The notes: generated from the letters alone by a model not told the origin. A stretch of 47,477 nt of DNA from MGIIb-P sp963934015 (GCA_963934015.1 CAWVWT010000013.1:1-47477), one strand, 5' to 3'. Shown: positions 33,631 through 42,707, numbered from the stretch's first letter. Program-made: numbers and translations.

Positions 33631-33652
33631 AATTTTGATTTTTCAATTGAAA
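33621..33652. repeat. Two identical 12-bp palindromes 20 bp apart
   Basis: TTTCAATTGAAA occurs at 33621-33632 and 33641-33652. The first contains the gatD stop codon. The 20-bp phase places both sites on about the same face of the helix, as for cooperative dimeric regulators. They lie upstream of the carboxylase gene, just before a TATA-like ATATTATTT. Confidence 0.5.
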
Positions 33653-33686
33653 TATTATTTCTTTATCGACCACTCTCATGAAAGAC

Positions 33687-33705
33687 CGCTCTCCTATGGA
33701 GAGCG
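33687..33705 (+). promoter_or_regulatory. Hairpin with SD in its 3' arm, before the carboxylase start
   Basis: Perfect 8-bp arms CGCTCTCC and GGAGAGCG around TAT, ending two bases before ATG 33708, with GGAG in the 3' arm. The TATA-like stretch at about 33652-33660 lies about 30 bases upstream, so the mRNA would start close to the hairpin. Confidence 0.55.
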
Positions 33706-33707
33706 CT

Positions 33708-35252
33708 ATGGGCGACAAAGCGGAAGATTTGGCTTGGCGCCGTCATCAAGCTGCTGCCGGAGGTGGAATCGCCCGTATTGAGGCGCTTCGCGCCGCAGGC
33801 AGAGCAACCGCCCGCGAACGGATTGATGCACTCTTAGACCCCAATTCATTCATCGAAATCGATGCACTGGTATCACACCGAAATCAAGACGGCAATATGC
33901 ACGTGCATCCACAATTTGGAGATGGGGTGATTGCTGGACACGGCAGTATCGATGGACGACGCGTTTTCTGTTTTAGTCAGGATTTCACCGTTTTTGGAGG
34001 GTCGATGGGGGAAATGCATGCCAACAAAATTTCCAAAGTGGTCGAAATGGCTGAAAGAGCCCGCATACCAATCATCTGTATCTGGGACGGGGGTGGCCAA
34101 CGCGCCCACGATGGTGTGCATTCTCTGGCAGCAACCGGTGAAATGCTGGATTACTTTGTTTCATGTTCGGGTCGAGTGCCCATGATTAGCCTTGTTTTGG
34201 GTCCGGTTGTCGGCGTTTCGGCATTAGCAGCTGCACTAGCTGACTTTGTGATCCTTGGGGAGGGACGTGGCCAACTGTTCCTTTCCAGTCCACTTGAGAC
34301 AGATGAAACCGCGAGTGGTGAAATGACAAACGAGGAAGTTGGTGGAGCCCAGATGCATGCTTCGCGTTCGGGCATCTCCTGTCTGACTGCAAGTGATGAA
34401 GACGATGCGATGGAAATCGCTGTGGAATTACTCTCTTTCTTCCCAGATTATTGTGGAGCCAGTCCACCACATCTAGATTCAGGTGACCCACACGACAGGG
34501 ATTGTCCTGAACTCAGTTCAATCGTGCCAGATGATAGTAATCGACCCTATGACATGGTCAAGGTCATACAAGCAACTGTTGACGATGGGCATTTTGTAGA
34601 ACTCTTTCCGATTTATGCAGATAATATGGTCATTGGTTTGGCGCGACTTGCAGGGTACCCCGTCGGTATTATTGCCAACCAACCAAAGGTTCTCGCCGGT
34701 TGCCTTGATATCGATGCGAGTATCAAATCCGCCCGATTTATTCGAACGTGTGATGCATTCAACATTCCACTCATTTCTTTCGTCGATGTCCCCGGTTTCT
34801 TACCAGGTACAGTCCAAGAGTGGGGGGGGATTATTCGCCATGGTGCGAAGATGCTCTACGCTTATGCCGAAGCCACAGTCCCAATGATGACCGTTGTCAC
34901 CCGGAAAGCGTACGGAGGGGCATACCTAGCCATGTCCTGTAAACACCTTGGGTCTGATTACAATGTGGCATGGCCAACAGGAGAACTTGCAGTGATGGGG
35001 GCAGAAGGTGCCGTGAATATCATTCACCGGCAAGAACTCAAGGATGCGGATGATCCTCAATCGAAGCATGCGGAACTTGTAGAGGATTACAAAAACAAAT
35101 TCGGCGACCCTTATGTTGCTGCAAAAAATGGTTGGCTTGACGATGTTATCGAACCGAACGAAACCCGTTTACGGTTAATTCGGGCCCTGAAATCCCTCTT
35201 GTCGAAACGGGTATGGCAACCGCCTCGGAAACACGGCAATATTCCACTCTAA
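33708..35252 (+). CDS. pccB: Acyl-CoA carboxylase carboxyltransferase subunit (propionyl-CoA / methylmalonyl-CoA type)
   Basis: Transfers CO2 between biotin and an acyl-CoA. 514 aa from ATG 33708. The two crotonase-fold halves are recognisable: N-terminal AAGRATARERIDALLDP, FTVFGGSMGEMHANKI, GGGQRAHDGV; C-terminal NQPKVLAGCLD, DVPGFLPGTVQE, RKAYGGAYLAMS, TGELAVMGAEGAV. ATGs at 33678 and 33696 are alternatives, but the first would put the hairpin into coding sequence and the third has GGAGAG upstream. Eight consecutive G at 34822-34829 encode WGG. Biotin carboxylase and carrier subunits are not in the window. It converges with the secreted protein gene, overlapping by four bases. Confidence 0.92.
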   Translation: MGDKAEDLAWRRHQAAAGGGIARIEALRAAGRATARERIDALLDPNSFIEIDALVSHRNQDGNMHVHPQFGDGVIAGHGSIDGRRVFCFSQDFTVFGGSMGEMHANKISKVVEMAERARIPIICIWDGGGQRAHDGVHSLAATGEMLDYFVSCSGRVPMISLVLGPVVGVSALAAALADFVILGEGRGQLFLSSPLETDETASGEMTNEEVGGAQMHASRSGISCLTASDEDDAMEIAVELLSFFPDYCGASPPHLDSGDPHDRDCPELSSIVPDDSNRPYDMVKVIQATVDDGHFVELFPIYADNMVIGLARLAGYPVGIIANQPKVLAGCLDIDASIKSARFIRTCDAFNIPLISFVDVPGFLPGTVQEWGGIIRHGAKMLYAYAEATVPMMTVVTRKAYGGAYLAMSCKHLGSDYNVAWPTGELAVMGAEGAVNIIHRQELKDADDPQSKHAELVEDYKNKFGDPYVAAKNGWLDDVIEPNETRLRLIRALKSLLSKRVWQPPRKHGNIPL

Positions 35253-38023
35253 TCATAGTCGATGTGTTCCACATCTGCATCGATTAAATCCTCAGCCTTG
35301 GAATAATTTGGTTCGCTGGGTAGACTATCCAGCATTTCTTCCATTTCATCTTTGGACAATGTGAGAATCATGTACAATCCAATCAATGTGACTATTGACG
35401 CAATCACTATTGCAAAAACAACCCATATGGAAAATGTTTCACTACCTGTTTTAGTGGGGATTTCAGGTATAGTCACACCCCCTGAAGAATCTGGTTGTGC
35501 AGCAGGAACTGTGTGATAGTAGATTTTTTCTTCTGTCCAAGTCCCTTCTTCGTAAACCTGAACTTCAAGACGGTGGGCTCCAGGCAATAACTCACTCTTG
35601 CTAATTGATACGGTGCATTCCCAATCATTTGGATATTCAATACTCACATCACTTGCGATACAGTTCGCTACAAATTCAGTCCAAACTTGGCCGTCCCATC
35701 GGACCTTGACCGTCCATGGCGCATCATCATCGGGATCGTGGATGGCAACAATGAACACTGTATCATTGCCCTCTACTTCCAATTGCCCCCATGTCAATTG
35801 AACTAGGTCATTGACCTCAGATACGTCAAATTCAATCGGGCCTGTGGCGTTTCCATCCTCACTAACCACGGTTAGATTCCAACCAGTGGATAAACCAGAC
35901 CAGTCTGGTGCTGGTACAATACGCAACACATTCGACAATACTGTAAGCGATATATGCGGGTGGCTACCCGCAATTTCAAATTCCACACTATCCCCATCTT
36001 CGTCCCATCCAAGTTCAGAAAGAGGGATTTCAAGAGGAGTATCCTCAATCACAGATATTCGTGTTAAATTGAGGCGGGGGGCATCTGGAATCGATTCAAC
36101 ATTAACATTGAATGTGGCCAGTATTGGAGCACTTGTACCGTCGCCAACCCACACCTCAACCAATGTCGAACCATGCCAATTCAACTGAGGTTGGATGGCA
36201 ATATTGTCATTTGTCCACGACAAATCCAATCCACCACTTGTCTCCGCACTGATGATGGTTGCATTCGCACCTTCCGGATCTTCAAAGTGAGAACTGATGA
36301 CCACTGCCTGATGATTACCATCCTCATTCATACTTACAGATGGAATCTCGCTAATTTGGACTACTGAATCATCTACTGGTAGAACACTTGCGCTAAGATT
36401 GAATTGCACTGAAAAGCCGAGGTCATACCGGTCATAAATCGTCAAATTGAGAGTTTCAGTCCCAGTCCATTCAGCTTCACCAGTGTGTTCACACAGAATT
36501 GTATTGGCCTCTAAATAACAGTGCATTTGATTGGAACTAGGGAGGTGGGGAAGCATCTCGACAATCAGGGTAGTGCCATCTGGATCAATAGCGAAATCGG
36601 AGTATGGCATACCCGTGACCCCATGCTGAGGAACTTCAATTGTAGGAAGTGGAGATGCGAGTATTGGTTCCCTATTTTCTCGGAAGAAACCAAGTTCTAG
36701 ATATGAGGGCATCCCATACCAATCCACATCAACTCTGAGTGAACGGTTCCCTGGCGGTACTCCTTCAGTTGATACTTCGCAATCAGTGGCGGATGTGGTC
36801 GCATTTTCAATTGAACCTGTGAATGCACCAGTTGCATTGATTCCGTATGTTGAATAGTCCATAGGGTCCCACCAATCACCACCTTCCATAATCGTACAAA
36901 ATACAGTTGTACCCATGGGAAGTGCACCGTCCCGGTGTGTGAGTTGAGTACTTGCGGACACCACACGACCTGAGATGCCTTCCATCTCATTGACATCCGA
37001 ATAATTGGCAGTCATTGGCATGAAGCGAGCCCCAGTTAATTCCTCGTAAATATAGGCGTCTGAATCAGACGGGTTTTGCCAATTGACTTCGCGGTTCGTC
37101 GCATTAAGCCATTGAGTATGATCCCCTTTTAGCATGAGATCAAGATAGGGAGTGATGTGTTCTATTGCATGACTTTGTTGCTCTTCCTTTTCCATTGTGG
37201 CTGAACCATCATTCCAGCCCTCAAAGAATGTAGCATCATCCTTGTACTGAAGGTGGTTTGCACCAACAACAGACATGTAATGCCATGGGATTTCATGGCC
37301 ATCAAGCCACCGATCTATATTGGTATCTGCTTTCGCCATATTGTCCAATGTACCGGTTAAATACAGACCCATTCCCGGTTCGGGTGAAGGCCCTAAGTAA
37401 GCATCTGGAATGTCAGTATTGGCATCCTCAAGACCAAGTCCAATCAATGCAGTAGGTGGTGGGTTTGTGATGTATTGTTCCCATACACCGGTCATGACGA
37501 GTTGACACTGTGCAGCTTGTTTGGCACCCAGGCCGTGCCCGCCAATACCCCAATGATTGAGGTCAAAAGCGTCACGCATGTTCTCAATGCTACCGTTACC
37601 ATTCAGGTTACTGTATTGAAGCCCCATCCACAAACCTAGAATCGATGCGCACTGACTCTGAGTTTGTTGTGAGTTCCAATCAGGGGGAAGGACTGTGACA
37701 ATGTATCCAGCTGTTGCGAGTTCTTTGCCCAACCAGTCATATTGATCTCTATCTTCCCCCTCACCGCCAATCCAAATGAGAAGTGGGTATGGCCCTGAAA
37801 CATTGTCCATTGGTTGACCCAAACCAGATTCATTCGCGGGATAGTAAATCTGCGCCCGGTGAGTGCCATTCTCATCACCTGAAAACATGAGGTCCTGCCA
37901 ACCTGCAGGCAACGTGTCTAACTCATGCGAATCACTGTAACTATCTAATCCTGAAGCGAACCCGGAAAGGGGTGAAATAAGCAAGATGGCAGAAAGGATG
38001 AGGGCCATTCGTGATGTTGCCAT
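35249..38023 (-). CDS. Membrane-anchored secreted protein: alpha/beta-hydrolase-like domain plus cadherin-like repeats
   Basis: A 924-aa protein with signal peptide ALILSAILLISPLSGFASG. Residues about 40-300 resemble chlorophyllase/dienelactone-hydrolase-type alpha/beta hydrolases: YPLLIWIGGEG, AGYIVTVLPPDW, and an elbow GGHGLGAKQ at 161-169. The nucleophile position of the elbow (G-x-S-x-G) is Gly164, while candidate Asp (TLDN) and His (GANHLQY) remain, so the domain may be non-catalytic. Residues about 300-450 contain a carboxypeptidase-regulatory-like/Ig-like part. About 460-830 are cadherin/Calx-beta-like repeats with EDTPLEIPLSELGWDEDGDSVEF and SMNEDGNHQ. A membrane helix is at about 864-888 and a 35-residue acidic tail follows. 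Role probably binding of extracellular material. Confidence 0.8.
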   Translation of the reverse strand: MATSRMALILSAILLISPLSGFASGLDSYSDSHELDTLPAGWQDLMFSGDENGTHRAQIYYPANESGLGQPMDNVSGPYPLLIWIGGEGEDRDQYDWLGKELATAGYIVTVLPPDWNSQQTQSQCASILGLWMGLQYSNLNGNGSIENMRDAFDLNHWGIGGHGLGAKQAAQCQLVMTGVWEQYITNPPPTALIGLGLEDANTDIPDAYLGPSPEPGMGLYLTGTLDNMAKADTNIDRWLDGHEIPWHYMSVVGANHLQYKDDATFFEGWNDGSATMEKEEQQSHAIEHITPYLDLMLKGDHTQWLNATNREVNWQNPSDSDAYIYEELTGARFMPMTANYSDVNEMEGISGRVVSASTQLTHRDGALPMGTTVFCTIMEGGDWWDPMDYSTYGINATGAFTGSIENATTSATDCEVSTEGVPPGNRSLRVDVDWYGMPSYLELGFFRENREPILASPLPTIEVPQHGVTGMPYSDFAIDPDGTTLIVEMLPHLPSSNQMHCYLEANTILCEHTGEAEWTGTETLNLTIYDRYDLGFSVQFNLSASVLPVDDSVVQISEIPSVSMNEDGNHQAVVISSHFEDPEGANATIISAETSGGLDLSWTNDNIAIQPQLNWHGSTLVEVWVGDGTSAPILATFNVNVESIPDAPRLNLTRISVIEDTPLEIPLSELGWDEDGDSVEFEIAGSHPHISLTVLSNVLRIVPAPDWSGLSTGWNLTVVSEDGNATGPIEFDVSEVNDLVQLTWGQLEVEGNDTVFIVAIHDPDDDAPWTVKVRWDGQVWTEFVANCIASDVSIEYPNDWECTVSISKSELLPGAHRLEVQVYEEGTWTEEKIYYHTVPAAQPDSSGGVTIPEIPTKTGSETFSIWVVFAIVIASIVTLIGLYMILTLSKDEMEEMLDSLPSEPNYSKAEDLIDADVEHIDYD

Positions 38024-38070
38024 TATTCAGCGAGGGGTAGCGATGACACTTGAAAGCAACCCCAAACAGT

Positions 38071-39102
38071 TCAATCCGCCCGTAGGGCGGATTCCATTGC
38101 AATCAAACGAGTCATTGTGAGGCCCAAACCCGGAAGCAAATGGGCCGCTTCAGGGCTGAAAATTCGAGCCCAAGCCGCCAAGTGCTGGGCGGTGAGAAGC
38201 CATCGACCATCGAGTTTGAAACCAGACTCAGTTTGTTCCACGATTAAACCTACTTCTTGGGAATTGTATGCTGAATTCAAATGTAAATCAGCATCGGTAA
38301 GGCGGCTCGATTCTGATACACCCGGTTTGGTATCGAAATCAATGAAAAGACGCATCCCAATATTGTCCACTACATCATCACCTGAAATCAAATTCTCAAC
38401 CCAAGGTCCGCGTTTATCCAGTGAACGCCGACCACCCATAGTCCAAATGGAACCACCAGCAGATGACCATGCTATTGCACAAGAACGAGCTGAACCTCCC
38501 CCCCCGACCATGCACAACAGGGGTGCCTCAACACCAGTTGATTCAAAATCAAAACCAAAATGACGAGCAATGGCGACAAGGCCGTGCCCATCGGTCCCTG
38601 CGCAGAACCAATTGTCACCATCCCATCGAAGTTGATTCACCGCGCCATTCTCGAGACTGGCATCGAGGGAGTGAACACCGGAACGAGGCGATAACAAATG
38701 TTTCAGTGGACTTGTCAGGGATATCCATGATTCACTTTCACCACGCCGTGTCTTGATGCGCTCTTCAATACGGTCGAAAAGGGTTTCAGAATGGGGGACA
38801 TAATCCACATCAGCAGTTTTGACTTCGGCTACTACACTAGAGGCGACGCGGTGGAGGTGTGAATGGGATGAGGTGGTAGACGGGTCCCCATACAACTGAT
38901 TGTGAATTTCGATCTGCTGACGATTCTTATTCACCCACGCCCATGCCATTGGTGAAGTCACATCTTTGGATTCAAGCAGATTGATTTCGTCTAATTCCAC
39001 CTCAAGCCCAGCTTGTTTGAGGTGGGTCGCAGTCAGAACTGCCAGAACGGGAGAAAGTGAATGCTGTATCGGCATTCCAGCGACCGCATATCGAATTTGC
39101 AT
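38071..39102 (-). CDS. aroE: Shikimate dehydrogenase (divergent)
   Basis: NADPH-dependent reduction of 3-dehydroshikimate. 343 aa, longer than the usual 270-290 because of an insert in the substrate domain (about 50-130). Signatures: GMPIQHSLSP (shikimate-binding), SLTSPLK with the catalytic Lys, NGAVNQLRWDGD, GTDGHGLV and the nucleotide loop VGGGGSAR. The C-terminus LTMTRLIAMESALR is also typical. ATG 39102 (MQIRYAVAG) is preferred; ATG 39129 would add nine residues. Eight consecutive C on the plus strand (38498-38505) encode the glycine loop. The stop codon region forms a hairpin. It is divergent from fhs. Confidence 0.85.
   Translation of the reverse strand: MQIRYAVAGMPIQHSLSPVLAVLTATHLKQAGLEVELDEINLLESKDVTSPMAWAWVNKNRQQIEIHNQLYGDPSTTSSHSHLHRVASSVVAEVKTADVDYVPHSETLFDRIEERIKTRRGESESWISLTSPLKHLLSPRSGVHSLDASLENGAVNQLRWDGDNWFCAGTDGHGLVAIARHFGFDFESTGVEAPLLCMVGGGGSARSCAIAWSSAGGSIWTMGGRRSLDKRGPWVENLISGDDVVDNIGMRLFIDFDTKPGVSESSRLTDADLHLNSAYNSQEVGLIVEQTESGFKLDGRWLLTAQHLAAWARIFSPEAAHLLPGLGLTMTRLIAMESALRAD
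38073..38093 (-). terminator. Hairpin at the aroE stop codon
   Basis: Perfect 9-bp arms AATCCGCCC and GGGCGGATT around GTA; the last aroE codons form it. It lies about 50 bases before the start of the secreted hydrolase-like gene on the same strand. It may end or process the aroE transcript. No T-run follows. Confidence 0.4.
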
Positions 39103-39150
39103 GCTACCCAATAAGTCCGTGCCCCCCATCCTTCACAAACCAACCGGATA

Positions 39151-39165
39151 CGCACCTACGGTGCG
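39151..39165. promoter_or_regulatory. Inverted repeat between divergent aroE and fhs
   Basis: 6-bp arms CGCACC and GGTGCG around TAC, in the 108-base divergent gap. A second imperfect element, AACGCT and AGCGTT 11 bases apart (39177-39199), lies before the fhs ATG. Neither can be a terminator for the flanking genes. Confidence 0.45.
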
Positions 39166-39210
39166 ATAAACCCATGAACGCTTGAATACCGGGAGCGTTG
39201 CAGCCTGTTC

Positions 39211-40926
39211 ATGGCCACCGACCTGGAGATTGCTCGTGCAGCATCCCCAGCCCCTATTGAAGAAGTAGCGTGGAAGCTGGGGATTGGAGTCGGGGAACTC
39301 GTCCCCATGGGCACAGGAATGGCCAAGATTACATGGGATGGGCTAAAATCGAGATTCGATTTACCGCGAGGCTCCCTCATCCTGATTACCAGCGTCAATC
39401 CGACACCATTTGGTGAAGGAAAAACAGTCACTACAATCGGCTTAACACAAGCACTCAATCGAATCGGTAAAAATGCCACTTGCACCATTCGGGAACCGAG
39501 TATGGGCCCTGTATTCGGCATCAAAGGCGGTGCAGCAGGTGGGGGCTACAGTCAAGTTCTGCCAATGGAAGCAATTAATCTCCATTTTACTGGCGACTTA
39601 CACGCAGTGACCAGTGCACACAACCTCTGCTCAGCAATGCTTGACAACCACATCTATTTTGGAAACGAATGTGACATTGATACAAATCGAATCCTCTGGC
39701 CGCGTGTCATCGATATGAATGACCGTTCACTTCGGAACGTTGCAATCGGTTTGGGTGGACCCAAGAATGGTGTCGCCAGAGAAGAACGCTACGATATTAC
39801 TGCGGCCTCGGAAGTCATGGCCATTCTCGCTCTCGCAGTTGACTACGCAGACCTCCGACACAGACTTGGTGAAATTGTGATTGCTGAGAGTCGGACTGGA
39901 TTTCCAATCAAAGCGGATGACATTGGTGCCGCTGGCCCCATGGCATTACTACTTCGTGAAGCATTCCTACCCAATCTTGTGCAAACCATAGAACAGGACC
40001 CAGCCTTCATTCATGCTGGACCATTTGCAAATATCGCACATGGGAATTCGAGTGTTATCGCAGATCGGATTGCTCTTGGTGTCGCCGATTATGTAGTTAC
40101 TGAAGCGGGATTCGGTGCTGATATGGGTGCTGAGAAAATGATGCATATCAAAGCCGCAGCCAGTGGAATTGCACCAGACTGTGTAATCGTGAACGCTACA
40201 GTCAGGAGTATGAAAATGCATGGTGGCGGATTCTCAACTGGTGGTGGGAAACGCCCACGTCCCGAAGAAATTGCCAAGGAAAATGTCGAAGCAGTTCGTA
40301 CTGGCGCCAGTACGAATTTGGCCCGACACATTCGGAATATGTCTCGATTTGGAGTTCCAGTCATCGCCAGTGTCAATGTATTCCCTACAGATACCGATGC
40401 GGAAATTGAGGTACTATTGAAGGAAGCACTGGATGCTGGTGCATCGAGCGCTGTTGTCTCACGAGTTCATTCAGGTGGTGGCGAAGGCGGTGAGGATTTG
40501 GCGCGCGCCGTTGTCTCAGCATGCCAATCTCACATTGCAGAAGGTCGCCCGTTCGAACCGCTATTTGCACCCAATGCACCGTTGGAAGAGAAGATTTTGC
40601 GAATTGCAACCAATGTCTACGGGGCAGCGAGCATTGATTTGGCACCAAAAGCGTTGAAGGAATTGAAAACCTTGCAGGATTGGGGTTATGGAAACTTGGC
40701 AGTTTGCATGGCAAAAACACAATACTCATTTTCACATGAAATGAAGGAACTGGGAGCGCCGAGCGGGTTTACCCTCCCCATCCGAGATCTCAGGCTCAAT
40801 GCAGGAGCTGGATTTATTGTTGCGATTTGTGGGACAATGATGACGATGCCAGGACTCCCGCGCATCCCCGCTGGAGAAAATATGGACATGGATGAGGATG
40901 GAAACCTCCTCGGTATGTTCAGTTGA
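39211..40926 (+). CDS. fhs: Formate-tetrahydrofolate ligase
   Basis: Makes 10-formyl-THF from formate, THF and ATP. The 571-aa length is close to the usual 555-560. Signatures: TPFGEGKTVTTIGL (ATP site), REPSMGPVFGIKGGAAGGGYSQV (identified by EPSMGPVFG and GGAAGGGY), NLHFTGD, VTEAGFGADMGAEKM and the C-terminal GYGNLAVCMAKTQYSFS. Fhs is mainly bacterial; in archaea it is patchy, so transfer is plausible. Product users in the window could be the formyltransferase at 4108 and, after reduction, PanB. Start ATG 39211 was chosen by the conserved N-terminus; no strong SD is seen. It is followed 9 bases later by a lipoprotein gene. Confidence 0.97.
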   Translation: MATDLEIARAASPAPIEEVAWKLGIGVGELVPMGTGMAKITWDGLKSRFDLPRGSLILITSVNPTPFGEGKTVTTIGLTQALNRIGKNATCTIREPSMGPVFGIKGGAAGGGYSQVLPMEAINLHFTGDLHAVTSAHNLCSAMLDNHIYFGNECDIDTNRILWPRVIDMNDRSLRNVAIGLGGPKNGVAREERYDITAASEVMAILALAVDYADLRHRLGEIVIAESRTGFPIKADDIGAAGPMALLLREAFLPNLVQTIEQDPAFIHAGPFANIAHGNSSVIADRIALGVADYVVTEAGFGADMGAEKMMHIKAAASGIAPDCVIVNATVRSMKMHGGGFSTGGGKRPRPEEIAKENVEAVRTGASTNLARHIRNMSRFGVPVIASVNVFPTDTDAEIEVLLKEALDAGASSAVVSRVHSGGGEGGEDLARAVVSACQSHIAEGRPFEPLFAPNAPLEEKILRIATNVYGAASIDLAPKALKELKTLQDWGYGNLAVCMAKTQYSFSHEMKELGAPSGFTLPIRDLRLNAGAGFIVAICGTMMTMPGLPRIPAGENMDMDEDGNLLGMFS

Positions 40927-40935
40927 GGTGATTTG
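40924..40935 (+). promoter_or_regulatory. Stop-codon/RBS junction
   Basis: TGAGGTGA, four bases, ATG: the fhs stop TGA opens the ribosome binding site of the lipoprotein gene. Same 9-base spacing as at 4831 and 45607. This decides the ATG at 40936 over the TTG at 40933. Confidence 0.65.
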
Positions 40936-41658
40936 ATGCGGGTTGCTTTCATTCTCACAATATTGATGCTTTCCACATCTCTCGCCGGATGTTTGGGTGA
41001 TGACAAACCAGATTATTCAGGATTTGAAGGTTGCACGGAAGAAGATGATGTGCAATGTGAAACAAATCTGCCTGAAGGAAACGAAACCCTTTCTGAAGGA
41101 AACGAAACCAATATCGGGACATGGGAGGGTGAAAGGGTACCACAAGTCACCACTCTAGCGAGAGAGCCAAGTGGCCTTTGGGTACAATGGCAATTGTCAG
41201 ATTATATCGACGATACATGGAACAACACTACAATGCTACCGTGGATCCTCATAGAATTCGCAAGTACTGACTGCAGCCACTGCTGGAATTATGCAGATGA
41301 CATGGAACTCTTACACAACCAATATCGAGACAATGTGACATTCTTTACTTTCGCAGTCAATTTCAGTTCCAATGACAATTTTAATGCAAGTCTTGAAGAA
41401 ATCGCTGCATTTCAGGATAAGACCACATTTGACGGTTGTTACTACAACACAAAAAATTGTGATGAACGACCTGGTCCGGCCCATAATTGGACTTATGTAG
41501 ATGACAGAAATCAATCTGAGATGATTACTTTTCACGCACAAGGAACACCCATGTTTGTGATTATCCAACCCAACGGGATCATCGCATGGCATCAATATCA
41601 GAATGATGACGAATCTGTTGAAGATGCTTTGGCGGCGCTCTTCCCAGCGGAGGGTTGA
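40936..41658 (+). CDS. Thioredoxin-fold lipoprotein
   Basis: A 240-aa protein with a lipoprotein signal ending LAGC (Cys19), then an acidic Asn/Glu linker with a short repeat (EGNETLSEGNETN). The thioredoxin-like domain has the redox motif CSHC (STDCSHCWNY) and a cis-proline loop GTPMFVII. Extra cysteines (DGCYYNTKNCDE) lie between them. Probably an extracellular thiol-disulfide oxidoreductase of the TlpA/DsbE type. It sits between fhs and pelota in an operon-like arrangement, with 9 bases before and 2 bases after; no functional link to them is obvious. A predicted lipid anchor would place it at the outer membrane face. Confidence 0.82.
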   Translation: MRVAFILTILMLSTSLAGCLGDDKPDYSGFEGCTEEDDVQCETNLPEGNETLSEGNETNIGTWEGERVPQVTTLAREPSGLWVQWQLSDYIDDTWNNTTMLPWILIEFASTDCSHCWNYADDMELLHNQYRDNVTFFTFAVNFSSNDNFNASLEEIAAFQDKTTFDGCYYNTKNCDERPGPAHNWTYVDDRNQSEMITFHAQGTPMFVIIQPNGIIAWHQYQNDDESVEDALAALFPAEG

Positions 41659-41660
41659 GT

Positions 41661-42707
41661 ATGCAGAAAATCAAGAATATCGAAGACGGTGTTCGTCTTC
41701 GAGTTCAACATGAAGATGATTTGTGGACACTTACACAGATAGTTCGCCCCGGTTGCCAAGTCGGCATGATGGGGTTTCGACGTGATCAAAGTACGGGCAC
41801 ACAAGAAGCAGGACGAGCCAAAGCTGCTGAACGGAAAGCGATGTGGATAGTCCTCAATGCCGAATCAACAGAATTTCAACCGTTTACCGATAATCTTCGT
41901 ATTCACGGCATCATCGATGTGGCAGATATCGACAAAGGTAGCCATCACACACACGCTGTCGGTCCGAGAGACGAATTGGAAATTTCGTGGACAAGTGGTA
42001 TTTCTGAATGCGATCGAAGTTTACTGGCAGAAGCAGTCCAGGACAGTGGGCGTGGACGTGTTGCAATCGCAGTGGTCGAAAGCGACGAAATATTGCTGTT
42101 CGAAATCGCCCAACACGGCATGCGCCAAGTTGGCGACACATTCACTCTCAGAGGTGGTGGTAAGCGTGAAGGGAAAGCCACAGAGATTCGTATCGCATTC
42201 CTCGCCAAGGTAGCGGACCAAGCATCCAAGGCCATTTCTGCCGATATGCCTGTCGTCATCTGTGGACCAGGGATGGCTCGAGAACAATTTGAAACCCTGT
42301 TGAAGGGAACTGGTGTCGGTCATCGAACACTGAACATTGGTACCAGCATCGGTGGACGTGCTGCCGCTAATGAGGTGATGCGAGAAGGCTCTGCAGATGC
42401 CGTTCTTGGAGAATTTGCCATGGCAAAACAGGTACGCCTCATCGAAGAGGGGTTGGTTAGAATTTCAACCAATGGTGCGATTGCATATGGGCGAAAAGAA
42501 TTGAAAGATGCAGTAGACCAAGGGGCTGTAGAATCCTTGGTAATTGAGGCAGGAATGTTACGCAGTGATGAATTCTGGACTGATGCAGCATCGCAAGTAC
42601 GAGCAAAGGGTGGTGAAGTGGTTCAAGCGAGTGCTGCCCATGATGCTGGTGAGCAACTGATGGGGCTTGGAGGCGCAATCGGCTTGTTACGGTGGACTAT
42701 TGAGTGA
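41661..42707 (+). CDS. pelA: Pelota, ribosome-rescue/mRNA surveillance factor
   Basis: eRF1-related protein that, with an aEF1A-type GTPase and ABCE1, releases stalled ribosomes. 348 aa with the three-domain layout: N-terminal Sm-like domain (RLRVQHEDDLWTL, IHGIIDVADIDKGSHHTHAV), the middle RNase-H-like domain (GRVAIAVVESDEILLFEI, GKREGKATE) and the C-terminal L30e-like domain (IAYGRKELKDAVDQGAVESLVIEAGMLR, recognised by AYGRKEL and GAVESLVI). The GGQ loop of release factors is absent, as expected for Pelota. ATG 41661 was chosen because GGAGGG lies six bases upstream; TTG 41655 overlaps the previous stop. It is convergent with the membrane protein at 42708 (adjacent stop codons). Confidence 0.95.
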   Translation: MQKIKNIEDGVRLRVQHEDDLWTLTQIVRPGCQVGMMGFRRDQSTGTQEAGRAKAAERKAMWIVLNAESTEFQPFTDNLRIHGIIDVADIDKGSHHTHAVGPRDELEISWTSGISECDRSLLAEAVQDSGRGRVAIAVVESDEILLFEIAQHGMRQVGDTFTLRGGGKREGKATEIRIAFLAKVADQASKAISADMPVVICGPGMAREQFETLLKGTGVGHRTLNIGTSIGGRAAANEVMREGSADAVLGEFAMAKQVRLIEEGLVRISTNGAIAYGRKELKDAVDQGAVESLVIEAGMLRSDEFWTDAASQVRAKGGEVVQASAAHDAGEQLMGLGGAIGLLRWTIE

